A stretch of 64,000 nucleotides of DNA from Bacillota bacterium. Its GTDB lineage: Bacteria; Bacillota; Clostridia; Oscillospirales; Ethanoligenentaceae. This document shows positions 53,306-60,658 of the stretch, piece after piece (the stretch's first letter is position 1; the number at the start of each line of letters is the position of its first letter). The position numbers were made by a program, and so were the translations under genes. The stretch spans positions 43,661 through 107,660 of the forward strand of contig JAEWAE010000039.1 of NCBI GenBank assembly GCA_023391835.1. The letters run 5' to 3'. The notes beneath the pieces are model-generated. The model was not told the DNA's origin. It was given only the letters and a program-made list of their open reading frames with translations, and did no database searches.

Positions 53306-54655
53306 ATGGATCAATTCAGGATGCCTCTCATCGGGGAAAAGGCGCCCGAGTTCCAGGCGGAAACTTCCATGGGACCCGTGCGTTTTCCGGCCGATTACAA
53401 GGGGCGCTGGGTCGTCTTTTTCAGCCATCCGGGCGATTTCACACCCGTCTGCACTACGGAAATGATGGCCATGGCTCGGATGAAAGATCGTTTTACCGCG
53501 CGTAATGCCGCGCTGCTCGGCCTTTCCACCGACTCTAATCCGTCCCACATCGCGTGGATCCGGGCTATTGGCGGCACCGAGTGGAACGGGGTCGCCCGCC
53601 CGCGCATTGATTTCCCCATCGTGGCCGATCATCAGGGGGAAATTGCCCGCCGGTACGGCATGCTTATGCCGAGCGTGTCGGGTACGCAGGCCGTCCGCAG
53701 CGTGTTTGTCGTCGACCCCAAGGGGATGGTACGGGCGATCCAGTTTTACCCCATGACCACCGGGCGCAGCGTGGAGGAAATCTATCGCCTGATGGCTGCC
53801 CTGCAGACCACCGACAGCACGGGCAACCCCACGCCTGCCGATTGGCAGCCCGGCCAGCAGACGCTGCTGCCGAACCCGGCCACTTTGCCACAGGCCGAGC
53901 GGGTGGGGAGCGGTGCTCCCGCAGCGGGCGATAATCTGGGCTGGTGCCTGCGCCAGGCCCCGGCCGGAGTGAATGCCCCGATGGCGAATGCTCCGACGGG
54001 CAACGCTCCCATGGATAACGCTCCGATGGCGAATGCTCCGATGGCGAATGCTCCGATGGCAAACGCTCCGATGGCGAACACTCCCATAGCAAACGCTCCG
54101 GTGGCGAATGCTCCGATGGCGAAGGCTCCCACAGCAAGCCACCCATCCATGCCCTCTGCAAACGGTGGGGGAGCCCCCCGCATGCCCGCTCCCGCCCGCC
54201 CCCAGTCGGCCGCCAAGCCGGGCGTGCCGCTGATGCCGGATATTGCCGACCTCATCCGCATCGTCAATGCAGGCAGCCCAATGCCGATGCAGCCGGCGTC
54301 GAATGCTGCTCCGATGCCCGCTCCCAACCGGCAGACCGCCGGTATGGCCGTGCCCCATCCGGCCTCTGCGGGCGGCATCACGGCGAATACGGCTCCTGTC
54401 GCTGCCGGCCCGGCGCCGAATGCCGCGAACATGCCGGGCAAGCCGGAGCCTGCGGCGAAAGCCGAGCCCGCCAACGGAGAAACGTGCGACAATCCGGTGG
54501 CCGGGCGGCCCTTCAAGCCCGAGCCCGCACCGGACGACCCGCAGAGCATTTTAGAACAGAACCGCATGCTCCTCAACTGGAATCTGGCCCACACCGGTAA
54601 ATCCGGAGTCTCCGCCAAGACGGCAGACCCTTTTGCCGAATGGATGCACAAATGA
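53306..54655 (+). CDS. Prx6-type peroxiredoxin with long repetitive C-terminal extension
   Basis: A 449-residue protein. Residues 1-219 are a peroxiredoxin of the AhpC/TSA (Prx6-like) group that reduces hydrogen peroxide and organic peroxides: PGDFTPVCT with the peroxidatic C49, Thr46 and a second cysteine C214 in NLGWCLRQ at the position of the resolving region. Residues 223-272 are about ten pentapeptides of NAPMA type. The remainder to 449 is Pro/Ala/Met/Asn-rich, with one folded-looking tail (LEQNRMLLNWNLAHTGK). The normal protein is about 215-220 residues. AGGAGG lies ten bases before the ATG. No signal peptide or anchor. The tail's role is unknown; perhaps oligomer tethering or condensation. 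Confidence 0.85.
   Translation: MDQFRMPLIGEKAPEFQAETSMGPVRFPADYKGRWVVFFSHPGDFTPVCTTEMMAMARMKDRFTARNAALLGLSTDSNPSHIAWIRAIGGTEWNGVARPRIDFPIVADHQGEIARRYGMLMPSVSGTQAVRSVFVVDPKGMVRAIQFYPMTTGRSVEEIYRLMAALQTTDSTGNPTPADWQPGQQTLLPNPATLPQAERVGSGAPAAGDNLGWCLRQAPAGVNAPMANAPTGNAPMDNAPMANAPMANAPMANAPMANTPIANAPVANAPMAKAPTASHPSMPSANGGGAPRMPAPARPQSAAKPGVPLMPDIADLIRIVNAGSPMPMQPASNAAPMPAPNRQTAGMAVPHPASAGGITANTAPVAAGPAPNAANMPGKPEPAAKAEPANGETCDNPVAGRPFKPEPAPDDPQSILEQNRMLLNWNLAHTGKSGVSAKTADPFAEWMHK
53972..54124 (+). repeat. In-frame 15-base tandem repeats encoding NAPMA units
   Basis: About ten consecutive copies of a 15-base unit close to AATGCTCCGATGGCG, with synonymous drift between copies. Reading frame is kept throughout, so copy number could change by slippage without a frameshift. 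Confidence 0.9.
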
Positions 54656-54667
54656 ATCCGTGCCACC

Positions 54668-54701
54668 GGGTGCCCGGGCGGGAATTTTCCCCCGGGCACC
54701 C
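54668..54701 (+). terminator. Strong hairpin after the peroxiredoxin gene
   Basis: Perfect 11-base stem GGGTGCCCGGG (54668-54678) with its complement (54691-54701) and a 12-base loop, 12 bases after the stop. No T-run follows, so it may stabilise mRNA or act as a weak terminator. Confidence 0.5.
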
Positions 54702-54726
54702 GCCGTATGGGCTGACGCGGGCGGCG

Positions 54727-54755
54727 TTGATTTCAAACGTGAAATCTGGTATAAT
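54727..54755 (+). promoter_or_regulatory. Promoter of the UPF0173-rlmA unit
   Basis: TTGATT (54727-54732), 17-base spacer, TATAAT (54750-54755), about 50 bases before the ATG at 54806. Confidence 0.75.
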
Positions 54756-54805
54756 ATAACAAGTTTGTACCCGGCCCGGCCGGCAGTATCATCCAGGAGG
54801 TTGTC

Positions 54806-55485
54806 ATGGAGATCCGATTTTTTGGCCAATCTTGCTTCCGTTTCACCACTGATGAGGGGACCCGCATCGTGACCGACCCCTACAGTTCCGGGATCGGGTA
54901 TAAGACCCAGAAGCTTTCCGCAGAGATCGTCACCATCAGCCACGATCATTTCGACCACAACAATCTGGGCGCCATCGAGGGCAATTACGCCCTGTATCGC
55001 GAGGCAGGCGAGTATGAGAGCCACGGGGTGCGCATCCGGGGCATTGACAGCTTTCACGACGACGTGGGGGGGGGGCCGCGCGGGCGGCCGGGGGGGGCGC
55101 TAAACGCGGGCGCAACGTCATCTTCTGTTTTACCGTGGATGGCATGACCCTCTGTCATGCCGGGGATCTGGGCCACGTGCCCGACCGGGAGCAGCTGGCG
55201 GCCATCGGCAGGCCCGACATCCTCTTCCTGCCCGTGGGCGAGGTCTTTACCTTCCGTGTGGAGGATGCGGCGGAAACCGTCGAGCTGCTGCACCCGACGG
55301 TCGTCATCCCCATGCATTACCGCACCCGTCTGCTGACTATCGGGCTTGAAAAAGCGGACAAGTTCCTGCGCCTGACCGACAGCCATAAAGAAATCACCGG
55401 CGGAGTGCTGACGGTTTCCCGTCAGTGGCTCGACGAGCAGAAGCAGGGCACCGTACCCAAGGTGCTGGTGGTGGACCCCCAATGA
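54806..55485 (+). pseudogene. UPF0173 metal-dependent hydrolase, frameshifted at a G-rich insertion
   Basis: A metallo-beta-lactamase-fold hydrolase read in two pieces. The first, MEIRFFGQSCFRFTTDEGTR..., carries TISHDHFDHNN (zinc ligands) up to SFHDDVGG at about 55070. The second, frame +2, resumes as GGAKRGRNVIFCFTVDGM and runs through CHAGDLGH and VVIPMHYRT to the natural end. Between them, 55066-55097 is ten Gs, a GC palindromic block and eight Gs, about 28 bases longer than the family needs. All active-site motifs survive. This could be a recent mutation or, more likely, a sequencing or assembly error in a G-rich run. Ribosome site CAGGAGG is present. Confidence 0.8.
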
Positions 55486-56312
55486 CGGGGTGGGATCTGT
55501 GCCGGTGCCCGGTCTGCGGCGGCCCCGTTTCGCAGCAGGGGAGGACTCTCCGCTGTGAGCGGGGCCACAGCTTCGACCTGTCGGCGGAAGGATACGTGAA
55601 TCTGCTGCAAAACGCGAAGGCCGAAACCGGCGACGGGCGGGAAATGGTCGCGGCGCGCCGCCGGTTTCTGGAAGGTGGGTATTACGCCTGCCTGCGGGAT
55701 ACGCTGGCCGACCTGGCCGAAAAATTCACCGGCGGCCGGGAACACCCTGCATTTTTCGACACCGGCTGCGGGGAAGGGTACTATACTGCCGGCGTGTTCG
55801 GCCGTCTGTGCCGGCCGGGGCGGGGACCCGCCGCCGTGGGGTTTGATCTTTCCCGCACGGCGGTGCGTCTGGCCGCCCGGCGCAAAAGCGGAGCTTGTTT
55901 CGCGGTGGCGGGCATATTCGACCTGCCGGTGAGGGATGGCTGCGCCGATATGGTGCTGAGCGTGTTCGCGCCGGTGGCCGGCGCGGAATTCGCCCGGGTT
56001 CTGCGTCCGGGCGGGTGCCTGATTGTGGCGGCCCCGGGGCCGCGGCACTTATTCGGCCTCAAGGAAGTGCTTTATGACCGGCCCTATGAGAATGAAGAAG
56101 CCCAATTTTCCATTCCTGGCATGCGTCAAACGGACATTGTCCGCGTCGGGAGGACGGTCCATCTCACGGGCGCCCAGGCAGTCCGCGATCTTTTCGCCAT
56201 GACACCTTATTTCTGGCATACCCCGGCCGATGGCATCCGCCGGCTGGAGGGCGTGAGCAAGTTGGAAACGCCGGCGGAATTTTCCGTGCATGTGCTCACC
56301 CGAGCCGGTTGA
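55482..56312 (+). CDS. RlmA-type 23S rRNA (guanine-N1)-methyltransferase
   Basis: A 276-residue SAM methyltransferase. The N-terminal zinc finger C-x2-C...C-x3-H is in CRCPVCGGP and LRCERGHSFD, followed by AEGYVNLL. The Rossmann domain has FFDTGCGEGYYTAGV (motif I, about 90), GFDLSRTAVRLAA, and a VLRPGGCLIVAAPGPRHL segment. Family members methylate G745 or G748, which influences macrolide and tylosin action. The ATG overlaps the upstream stop (ATGA), so the two genes are coupled. Which G is modified cannot be told from sequence. Confidence 0.85.
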   Translation: MTGWDLCRCPVCGGPVSQQGRTLRCERGHSFDLSAEGYVNLLQNAKAETGDGREMVAARRRFLEGGYYACLRDTLADLAEKFTGGREHPAFFDTGCGEGYYTAGVFGRLCRPGRGPAAVGFDLSRTAVRLAARRKSGACFAVAGIFDLPVRDGCADMVLSVFAPVAGAEFARVLRPGGCLIVAAPGPRHLFGLKEVLYDRPYENEEAQFSIPGMRQTDIVRVGRTVHLTGAQAVRDLFAMTPYFWHTPADGIRRLEGVSKLETPAEFSVHVLTRAG

Positions 56313-56348
56313 GCGACAGAAAATGTCGCCCATCCGGTCGCTTTTTTT
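56313..56348 (+). terminator. Terminator after the RlmA-type gene
   Basis: GCGACA/TGTCGC hairpin (56313-56318, 56324-56329), or alternatively AGCGAC pairing with GTCGCT at 56337-56342, followed by TTTTTTT at 56342-56348. Confidence 0.6.
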
Positions 56349-56357
56349 CACAAAATA

Positions 56358-56386
56358 TTGAATCCGGCCGTGTTTTATACTACAAT
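56358..56386 (+). promoter_or_regulatory. Promoter of the D,D-carboxypeptidase gene
   Basis: TTGAAT (56358-56363), 17-base spacer, TACAAT (56381-56386), immediately past the terminator and about 88 bases before the ATG. Confidence 0.6.
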
Positions 56387-56473
56387 GGATATCCGTAGAC
56401 CCGATTGCCGGCGGTTCATGCCGGGAAAATCCATCGGAGGTCCGCTGGCTTGCCGGCGGGAAACGGACGGATC

Positions 56474-57571
56474 ATGCAATTACATAGATTTGAAATATAT
56501 GCGCGCCGCTTTCTGGCCTGCGCCGCGGCGATGGCCGTAGCCGTCTGCGTCGGGGCGCCTGTCACCCGCGTGCGGGGGGCCGACGTTTCTTCGGCCGCGG
56601 CGCCGTCGTCTCAGTCGGAGCCTCAGGTGACGGCCGAGACCGCCGTCGCCATGGATGCCGACACCGGCCAGATCTATTATCAAAAAAACATGCACCAGCA
56701 GATGTACCCGGCCAGCATCACCAAGATCATGACCGGGCTGCTGACAGTGGAACGCGGCAAGCCGGGTGACGCGGTGACCATCCAGCCGGATATCGGCAAA
56801 AGCCAGTCCCGTGACTACACAAACATTGCGCTCCAGCCCGGCGAGCAGCTGACGGAGGAGCAGCTCCTTTACACCATGTTCCTCGCTTCCGCCAACGACA
56901 GTGCCCAGGCTCTTGCCGAGCAAATCGGCGGCTCGGTCGACAATTTCGTCGCTCTGATGAACGCCCGGGCTAAGGAATTGGGCGGGACGGACACAAGCTT
57001 TTCCAATCCTAACGGTCTGCCGGATGTGAACAATAAAACCAGCGCCCACGATATGGCGCTCATTGCCGCCCAAGCGGTCAAAACGGATGAGCTCAAATAT
57101 TTCGGCGCCGAGCATTACACGCTCCCCGCCACCAACTTGCGTACCAAGCCGGAAGCCTTCACCACATTGGTCAAAATGCTCCGGCATGATTCGAAATATT
57201 ACTATTCCGACATCATCGCGGCCAAATCAGGCTGGACGGTGATGTCGGGTTATACACTGGTCACCGTGGCTAAACGCGACAGCCGTACCGTCGTCTGTGT
57301 CGTGATGAAAAGCAGCGACGGCGTGGCGGTGATGACCGACTCGAAGACACTGCTCGACTATGCCTTCACCCAGAAGCAGATCGTCCCCGAAAAAACCACT
57401 CCCGCCGTGCAGAGGGCCGAAAGCACCGTGCAGGCGGCTGTCGATCGGACCGGGCACCGCAGTACGCCGGACTGGACGCGGTGGGAAATGGTGCTCACAG
57501 CTTCCGGCGTAGCGGCCGTCATGGTCATGCTGGTGATCATCCGCCGGAGGGCCCGTACGCGCCGGGTCTGA
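56474..57571 (+). CDS. D-alanyl-D-alanine carboxypeptidase (DacA/DacF, S11)
   Basis: A 365-residue exported penicillin-binding protein that trims the terminal D-alanine of the stem peptide. A signal peptide covers about the first 36 residues (ACAAAMAVAVCVGAP). Active-site motifs are S81-I-T-K84, S139-A-N141 and K251-S-G253, so the third box is KSG rather than KTG. A C-terminal hydrophobic segment (VLTASGVAAVMVMLVII) followed by RRRARTRR anchors it in the membrane. The ATG at 56474 is preferred, giving a proper signal peptide. No regulatory site beyond the promoter is seen. Confidence 0.9.
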   Translation: MQLHRFEIYARRFLACAAAMAVAVCVGAPVTRVRGADVSSAAAPSSQSEPQVTAETAVAMDADTGQIYYQKNMHQQMYPASITKIMTGLLTVERGKPGDAVTIQPDIGKSQSRDYTNIALQPGEQLTEEQLLYTMFLASANDSAQALAEQIGGSVDNFVALMNARAKELGGTDTSFSNPNGLPDVNNKTSAHDMALIAAQAVKTDELKYFGAEHYTLPATNLRTKPEAFTTLVKMLRHDSKYYYSDIIAAKSGWTVMSGYTLVTVAKRDSRTVVCVVMKSSDGVAVMTDSKTLLDYAFTQKQIVPEKTTPAVQRAESTVQAAVDRTGHRSTPDWTRWEMVLTASGVAAVMVMLVIIRRRARTRRV

Positions 57572-57593
57572 CGGTGCCCGGAGGAGGCAGTTT

Positions 57594-58946
57594 ATGCCGT
57601 TTCAGAAAAATCAGGATGTGGATTTGGAAATTACCGGCGTGACACACGACGGCGACGGAGTCGGCCATGCCGGGGGCATGGCCGTTTTTGTGCCGCGCAC
57701 AGCTCGGGGGGATCTGGCGCGGGTGCGGCTGATCCACGTCAAAAAAAGCTACGCGGTGGGCCGTCTGCAGGAATTGCTGCGGCCGTCCCCCTGCCGCGTG
57801 GGGCCGGACTGCCCGGTTTTTGACCGGTGCGGGGGCTGCACCTGGCGCCACATCGCCTATGCGGAAGAGCTGGAGCTCAAACGCCTGCGGGTGCAGGATA
57901 ATCTGCGCAAGATCGGCGGCCTTGCCGTCGAGCCGGAACCGACCGTGCCCTCGCCCCGGGTGGACGGCTACCGCAACAAGGCCCAAATCCCTGCGGGAAT
58001 GGAAGACGGCAGGCTGCGGTTGGGCTTTTACGCCCGGCACAGCCACCGCATCGTGGAATGCGCCGATTGCCGGCTCCAGACACCCGGCTTTGCCGGGCTG
58101 GTGGCCGCATGCCGCCGGTGGGCGGAGCTTTCCGGCATTGAGATATATGACGAAAAGACCGGCAAAGGGCAGCTTCGGCATCTGTATCTGCGCACGGCGC
58201 AGGCGACGGGGCAACAGATGGCCTGTGTGGTGGTGACCCGTTTGCCGGTGCCCCAGCCGGAGCTGCTGGTGCGGCTGATGCGCGAGGCCGGGGCGGAAAG
58301 CGTGCTGCTCAACCGCAACCCTGCCGCCACCAACGTCATCCTGGGGGATGAGTGCGTCACACTGGCGGGCCCCGGGCGGCTCACCGACATTCTCTGCGGC
58401 CTGCGGTTCGAGATTTCGCCGCTGGCGTTTTATCAGGTCAATCATGACCAGACCGAGCAACTGTATCGCGCCGTGGCGGAAATGGCCGGACTGACCGGTC
58501 GGGAGCACGTGCTCGACCTTTACTGCGGCGCCGGCACCATCGGTCTGACACTGGCCGGCCGGGCCGCCCGCCTGACGGGGGTGGAAATCGTCCCTCAGGC
58601 GGTGGAGGACGCCCGCCGCAATGCGGCCCTCAACGGCATTGAAAACGCGGCGTTTTTCTGCGAAGACGCCCAGACGGCGGCGGCGCGGATGGCCGACGCC
58701 GGCGAGAAGCCGGATGTGGTGGTGGTCGACCCGCCTCGCAAGGGCCTTTCCGCTCCGACGTTGGACGCCGTGTGCCGGATGGCCCCCGCGCGCGTGGTGT
58801 ATGTCTCCTGCGACCCGGCGACTCTCGCACGCGATCTGGCACTTTTTACCGCACGGGGATATGCCTGCCGCCGCGTGCGGCCCTTTGACATGTTCCCCCG
58901 CACACCGCATGTTGAGTGCGTAGCATTGATGTCGCGGGTAAAGTAG
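57594..58946 (+). CDS. rlmD: RlmD/TrmA-family 23S rRNA (uracil-C5)-methyltransferase
   Basis: A 450-residue enzyme of the RumA/RlmD/RlmCD group (U1939-type 23S modification). It has an N-terminal TRAM domain (about 8-62), the iron-sulfur motif C-x5-C-x2-C in CPVFDRCGGC with a later C in ADCRL, and the methyltransferase with VLDLYCGAGTIGLTLA (motif I), VVVDPPRKGLS and the catalytic cysteine in YVSCDPATLARDL. GGAGGAGGCAGTTT precedes the ATG. It closes the conserved backbone; the mobile island starts directly afterwards, so its 3' flank is the likely insertion point. Confidence 0.93.
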   Translation: MPFQKNQDVDLEITGVTHDGDGVGHAGGMAVFVPRTARGDLARVRLIHVKKSYAVGRLQELLRPSPCRVGPDCPVFDRCGGCTWRHIAYAEELELKRLRVQDNLRKIGGLAVEPEPTVPSPRVDGYRNKAQIPAGMEDGRLRLGFYARHSHRIVECADCRLQTPGFAGLVAACRRWAELSGIEIYDEKTGKGQLRHLYLRTAQATGQQMACVVVTRLPVPQPELLVRLMREAGAESVLLNRNPAATNVILGDECVTLAGPGRLTDILCGLRFEISPLAFYQVNHDQTEQLYRAVAEMAGLTGREHVLDLYCGAGTIGLTLAGRAARLTGVEIVPQAVEDARRNAALNGIENAAFFCEDAQTAAARMADAGEKPDVVVVDPPRKGLSAPTLDAVCRMAPARVVYVSCDPATLARDLALFTARGYACRRVRPFDMFPRTPHVECVALMSRVK

Positions 58947-59075
58947 CGAGTGTGTAAAAAGTCCAGTAAATAAGGGCTTTTCGGGGTTTGAAAACAAAAA
59001 TCTGATGTACTAAAATTGTGTAAATATCGCTTCGTGGGAACAAGTCCGAAGGCATGATTTTAGGCGTGACAGAGC

Positions 59076-59187
59076 GATTTAGATGTCATAGTTTGGCGTG
59101 TGGTCAGGTTAGATGTCATGGGTTTGCGTGTGGTCGATTTAGATGTTTTTTTAATTTGCCGGGGTTGTATGGTCAGGTTAGATATTT
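59076..59187. repeat. Direct repeats with 30-base period (TTAGATGTCA / GTGTGGTC)
   Basis: Copies start at 59076, 59106 and 59136 with exact 30-base spacing, and a weaker fourth near 59175. Each carries TTAGAT(G) followed by GTTTGGCGTGTGGTCA-like sequence. The adjoining 58947-59391 holds no gene. The pattern looks like clustered protein-binding sites, for example one end of an insertion element (IS21-like is a guess), or an origin/regulatory iteron set. Confidence 0.6.
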
Positions 59188-59241
59188 TTTTGAAATTATT
59201 ACATTAAAAATCAATACGACTATTTTAATATGTGTTTAAGT

Positions 59242-59286
59242 GCCTACGGCTGCGGTAACCACTCCGCTCCCGTGGGCCTTTTTATT
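59242..59286 (+). terminator. Terminator at the left edge of the island
   Basis: GCCTACGG/CCGTGGGC outer stem (one wobble) with an inner GCGG/CCGC stem, followed by CTTTTTATTTT. It insulates the island from upstream transcription. Confidence 0.75.
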
Positions 59287-59329
59287 TTACCGCATTTTTT
59301 TATTTGAACACTGTATAATATTTTATTTT

Positions 59330-59344
59330 AAGTATAAAATACTT
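59330..59344. promoter_or_regulatory. Operator palindrome overlapping the -35 box
   Basis: A perfect inverted repeat AAGTAT-AAA-ATACTT whose right arm runs into TTGACA. It is well placed for repression by the HTH protein encoded 50 bases downstream. Confidence 0.6.
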
Positions 59345-59371
59345 GACAAGCATATAACGATTTGATATTAT
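59343..59371 (+). promoter_or_regulatory. Promoter of the island operon
   Basis: TTGACA (59343-59348), 17-base spacer, TATTAT (59366-59371), close to the sigma-A ideal; 22 bases before the regulator start. Confidence 0.8.
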
Positions 59372-59392
59372 TTACTTACAAGGAGGGATATT

Positions 59393-59929
59393 ATGCCACG
59401 GAATACTGAAAACAAGGATTCTCAAGTACTGCTTCTTCAACAGAACCTCGCGGCCATAAGGAAAATAGCGGGATGGACTGCCGAGCAGCTTGCTGACAAG
59501 ATCGGGGTTACAAAGCAAACGATATCCAATCTGGAAACCGGGAAATCCCCTATGAACCTTACGCAATATATAGCCATACGTACCATTCTTGATCACGAAA
59601 TCGAGACAAACAAAGAAAACACCGTGCTCCCACAGGTTATCACGATTTTGGTGGACAAGGGTGATGAGTTGAATGAAGAGGATTATGCGAAGGTCAAAGA
59701 AGCGATAAATACGGTTTCTATTTCCGCAGCAGGTGGAGTGACTGGCGCAACATTGGCTTCAATCTTCGGTGGTCTGCTCACCGGCATTCCTGCATCAACT
59801 GCGATGCTTGGCGTCGCCGGTCTCGCACTTGGCCCTCTTGGTATTATTGGAGGTGCAATTGGCGGGGCCGTTGCAGGTACATGGCTTAACAAATTATTGA
59901 AAAAAGGCAAAGAAAACAAAGAGAAATAA
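59393..59929 (+). CDS. HTH-Xre regulator with glycine-rich membrane-type C-terminus
   Basis: A 178-residue protein. Residues 12-68 form a Cro/C1-type HTH (LLLQQNLAAIRKIAGWTAEQLADKIGVTKQTISNLE). A linker (70-108) follows, and then a hydrophobic, glycine-rich segment of about 55 residues (AAGGVTGATLASIFGGLLTG...GGAIGGAVAGTWL) ending in lysines. That tail resembles glycine zippers of membrane or pore proteins and is unusual for an Xre repressor. AGGAGGGATATT precedes the ATG. It likely autoregulates through the palindrome at 59330-59344. An inverted repeat (AACTTGAAA/TTTCAAGTT, 59951-59984) follows in the 159-base gap. The tail could tie DNA binding to the membrane. Confidence 0.85.
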   Translation: MPRNTENKDSQVLLLQQNLAAIRKIAGWTAEQLADKIGVTKQTISNLETGKSPMNLTQYIAIRTILDHEIETNKENTVLPQVITILVDKGDELNEEDYAKVKEAINTVSISAAGGVTGATLASIFGGLLTGIPASTAMLGVAGLALGPLGIIGGAIGGAVAGTWLNKLLKKGKENKEK

Positions 59930-60088
59930 ATCGGCGGTAACAGAGTTTTTAACTTGAAACTGAAGAAAACAGCTATTTCAAGTTTCGAGGCATCGGTCTG
60001 TAAATATAGTCGAATTGCTCGGAGAACTGATGCGTCCAAGCTGTTAGAGAGACACTGTCACTAAATATAATAATGAGGATGATTTACT

Positions 60089-60658
60089 ATGGGAGATTAT
60101 ATAAAAAAGAAAAAAAACATGGTTTTTCAAAGTGTTGAGTCACTTCAGCAAGTTGTAAATGTTGTAAATGAAGCAGCAGCCGCAGTTAGTGATAAAACAA
60201 GAACAATTAAAGAAAGCGCTATTCCGGAGGTACTAGCAGGTGCATTAGGAGCTGGAATAGGTAGCGTTGGTTCCTTTGCTTTATTATATGGATTAGGAAC
60301 GGTTGGTCTCAGTGGTGCAGGCATAATGAGTGGCTTAGCAGCAGCTGGAGGTTGGGCCTCTACTCTTTTAGGTGGAGCAGTTTCAGCATCTGTTGCAGGT
60401 ATATTTGTTTTAGCTTTGCCCGTTGCTGGATTGGCTGCTGGTGGAGTAGGACTCGCGGCTCACTTAAAACATAAGCAACTCAGACAAGAAAAAGAGCGTT
60501 TATATAAGGAAGCTCTAAAAAAGCATCAAGCAATTATTCAGGCTATGAAAGATGAGGCTGATGCCGATAAGGAGCGTTTGGATTATCTCCAAAGTCTCAA
60601 TATTCTGTTAACACAGGCTATCAAAGATTTGAAGAAAGATTTAGGTGAAGCCGCGTGA
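60089..60658 (+). CDS. Glycine-zipper membrane protein with coiled-coil tail, unknown
   Basis: A 189-residue protein I cannot place in a family. Residues 1-45 are polar (KKKKNMVFQSVESLQQVVNV). Residues about 46-125 are almost wholly hydrophobic and glycine/alanine-rich with repeated GxxxG spacing (LAGALGAGIGSVGSFALL, GLAAAGGWASTLLGG, VAGIFVLALPVAGLAAGGVG), enough for two or three membrane passes. Residues 126-185 are charged, heptad-like helix (QLRQEKERLYKEALKKHQ...). GAGGATGATTTACT precedes the ATG. Its last bases overlap the next start (GTGA). The AT-rich composition differs from the chromosome. Resembles pore-forming or holin-like proteins in general plan only. Confidence 0.7.
   Translation: MGDYIKKKKNMVFQSVESLQQVVNVVNEAAAAVSDKTRTIKESAIPEVLAGALGAGIGSVGSFALLYGLGTVGLSGAGIMSGLAAAGGWASTLLGGAVSASVAGIFVLALPVAGLAAGGVGLAAHLKHKQLRQEKERLYKEALKKHQAIIQAMKDEADADKERLDYLQSLNILLTQAIKDLKKDLGEAA

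Noticed and set aside
53972..54124. Regular short repeats considered as a CRISPR array
   Set aside because: The 15-base units are contiguous without spacers and encode NAPMA in frame within a gene.
59076..59187. 30-base-period repeats considered as a CRISPR array
   Set aside because: No unique spacers: the period itself is the whole repeat, only about three copies exist, and no cas genes are nearby.
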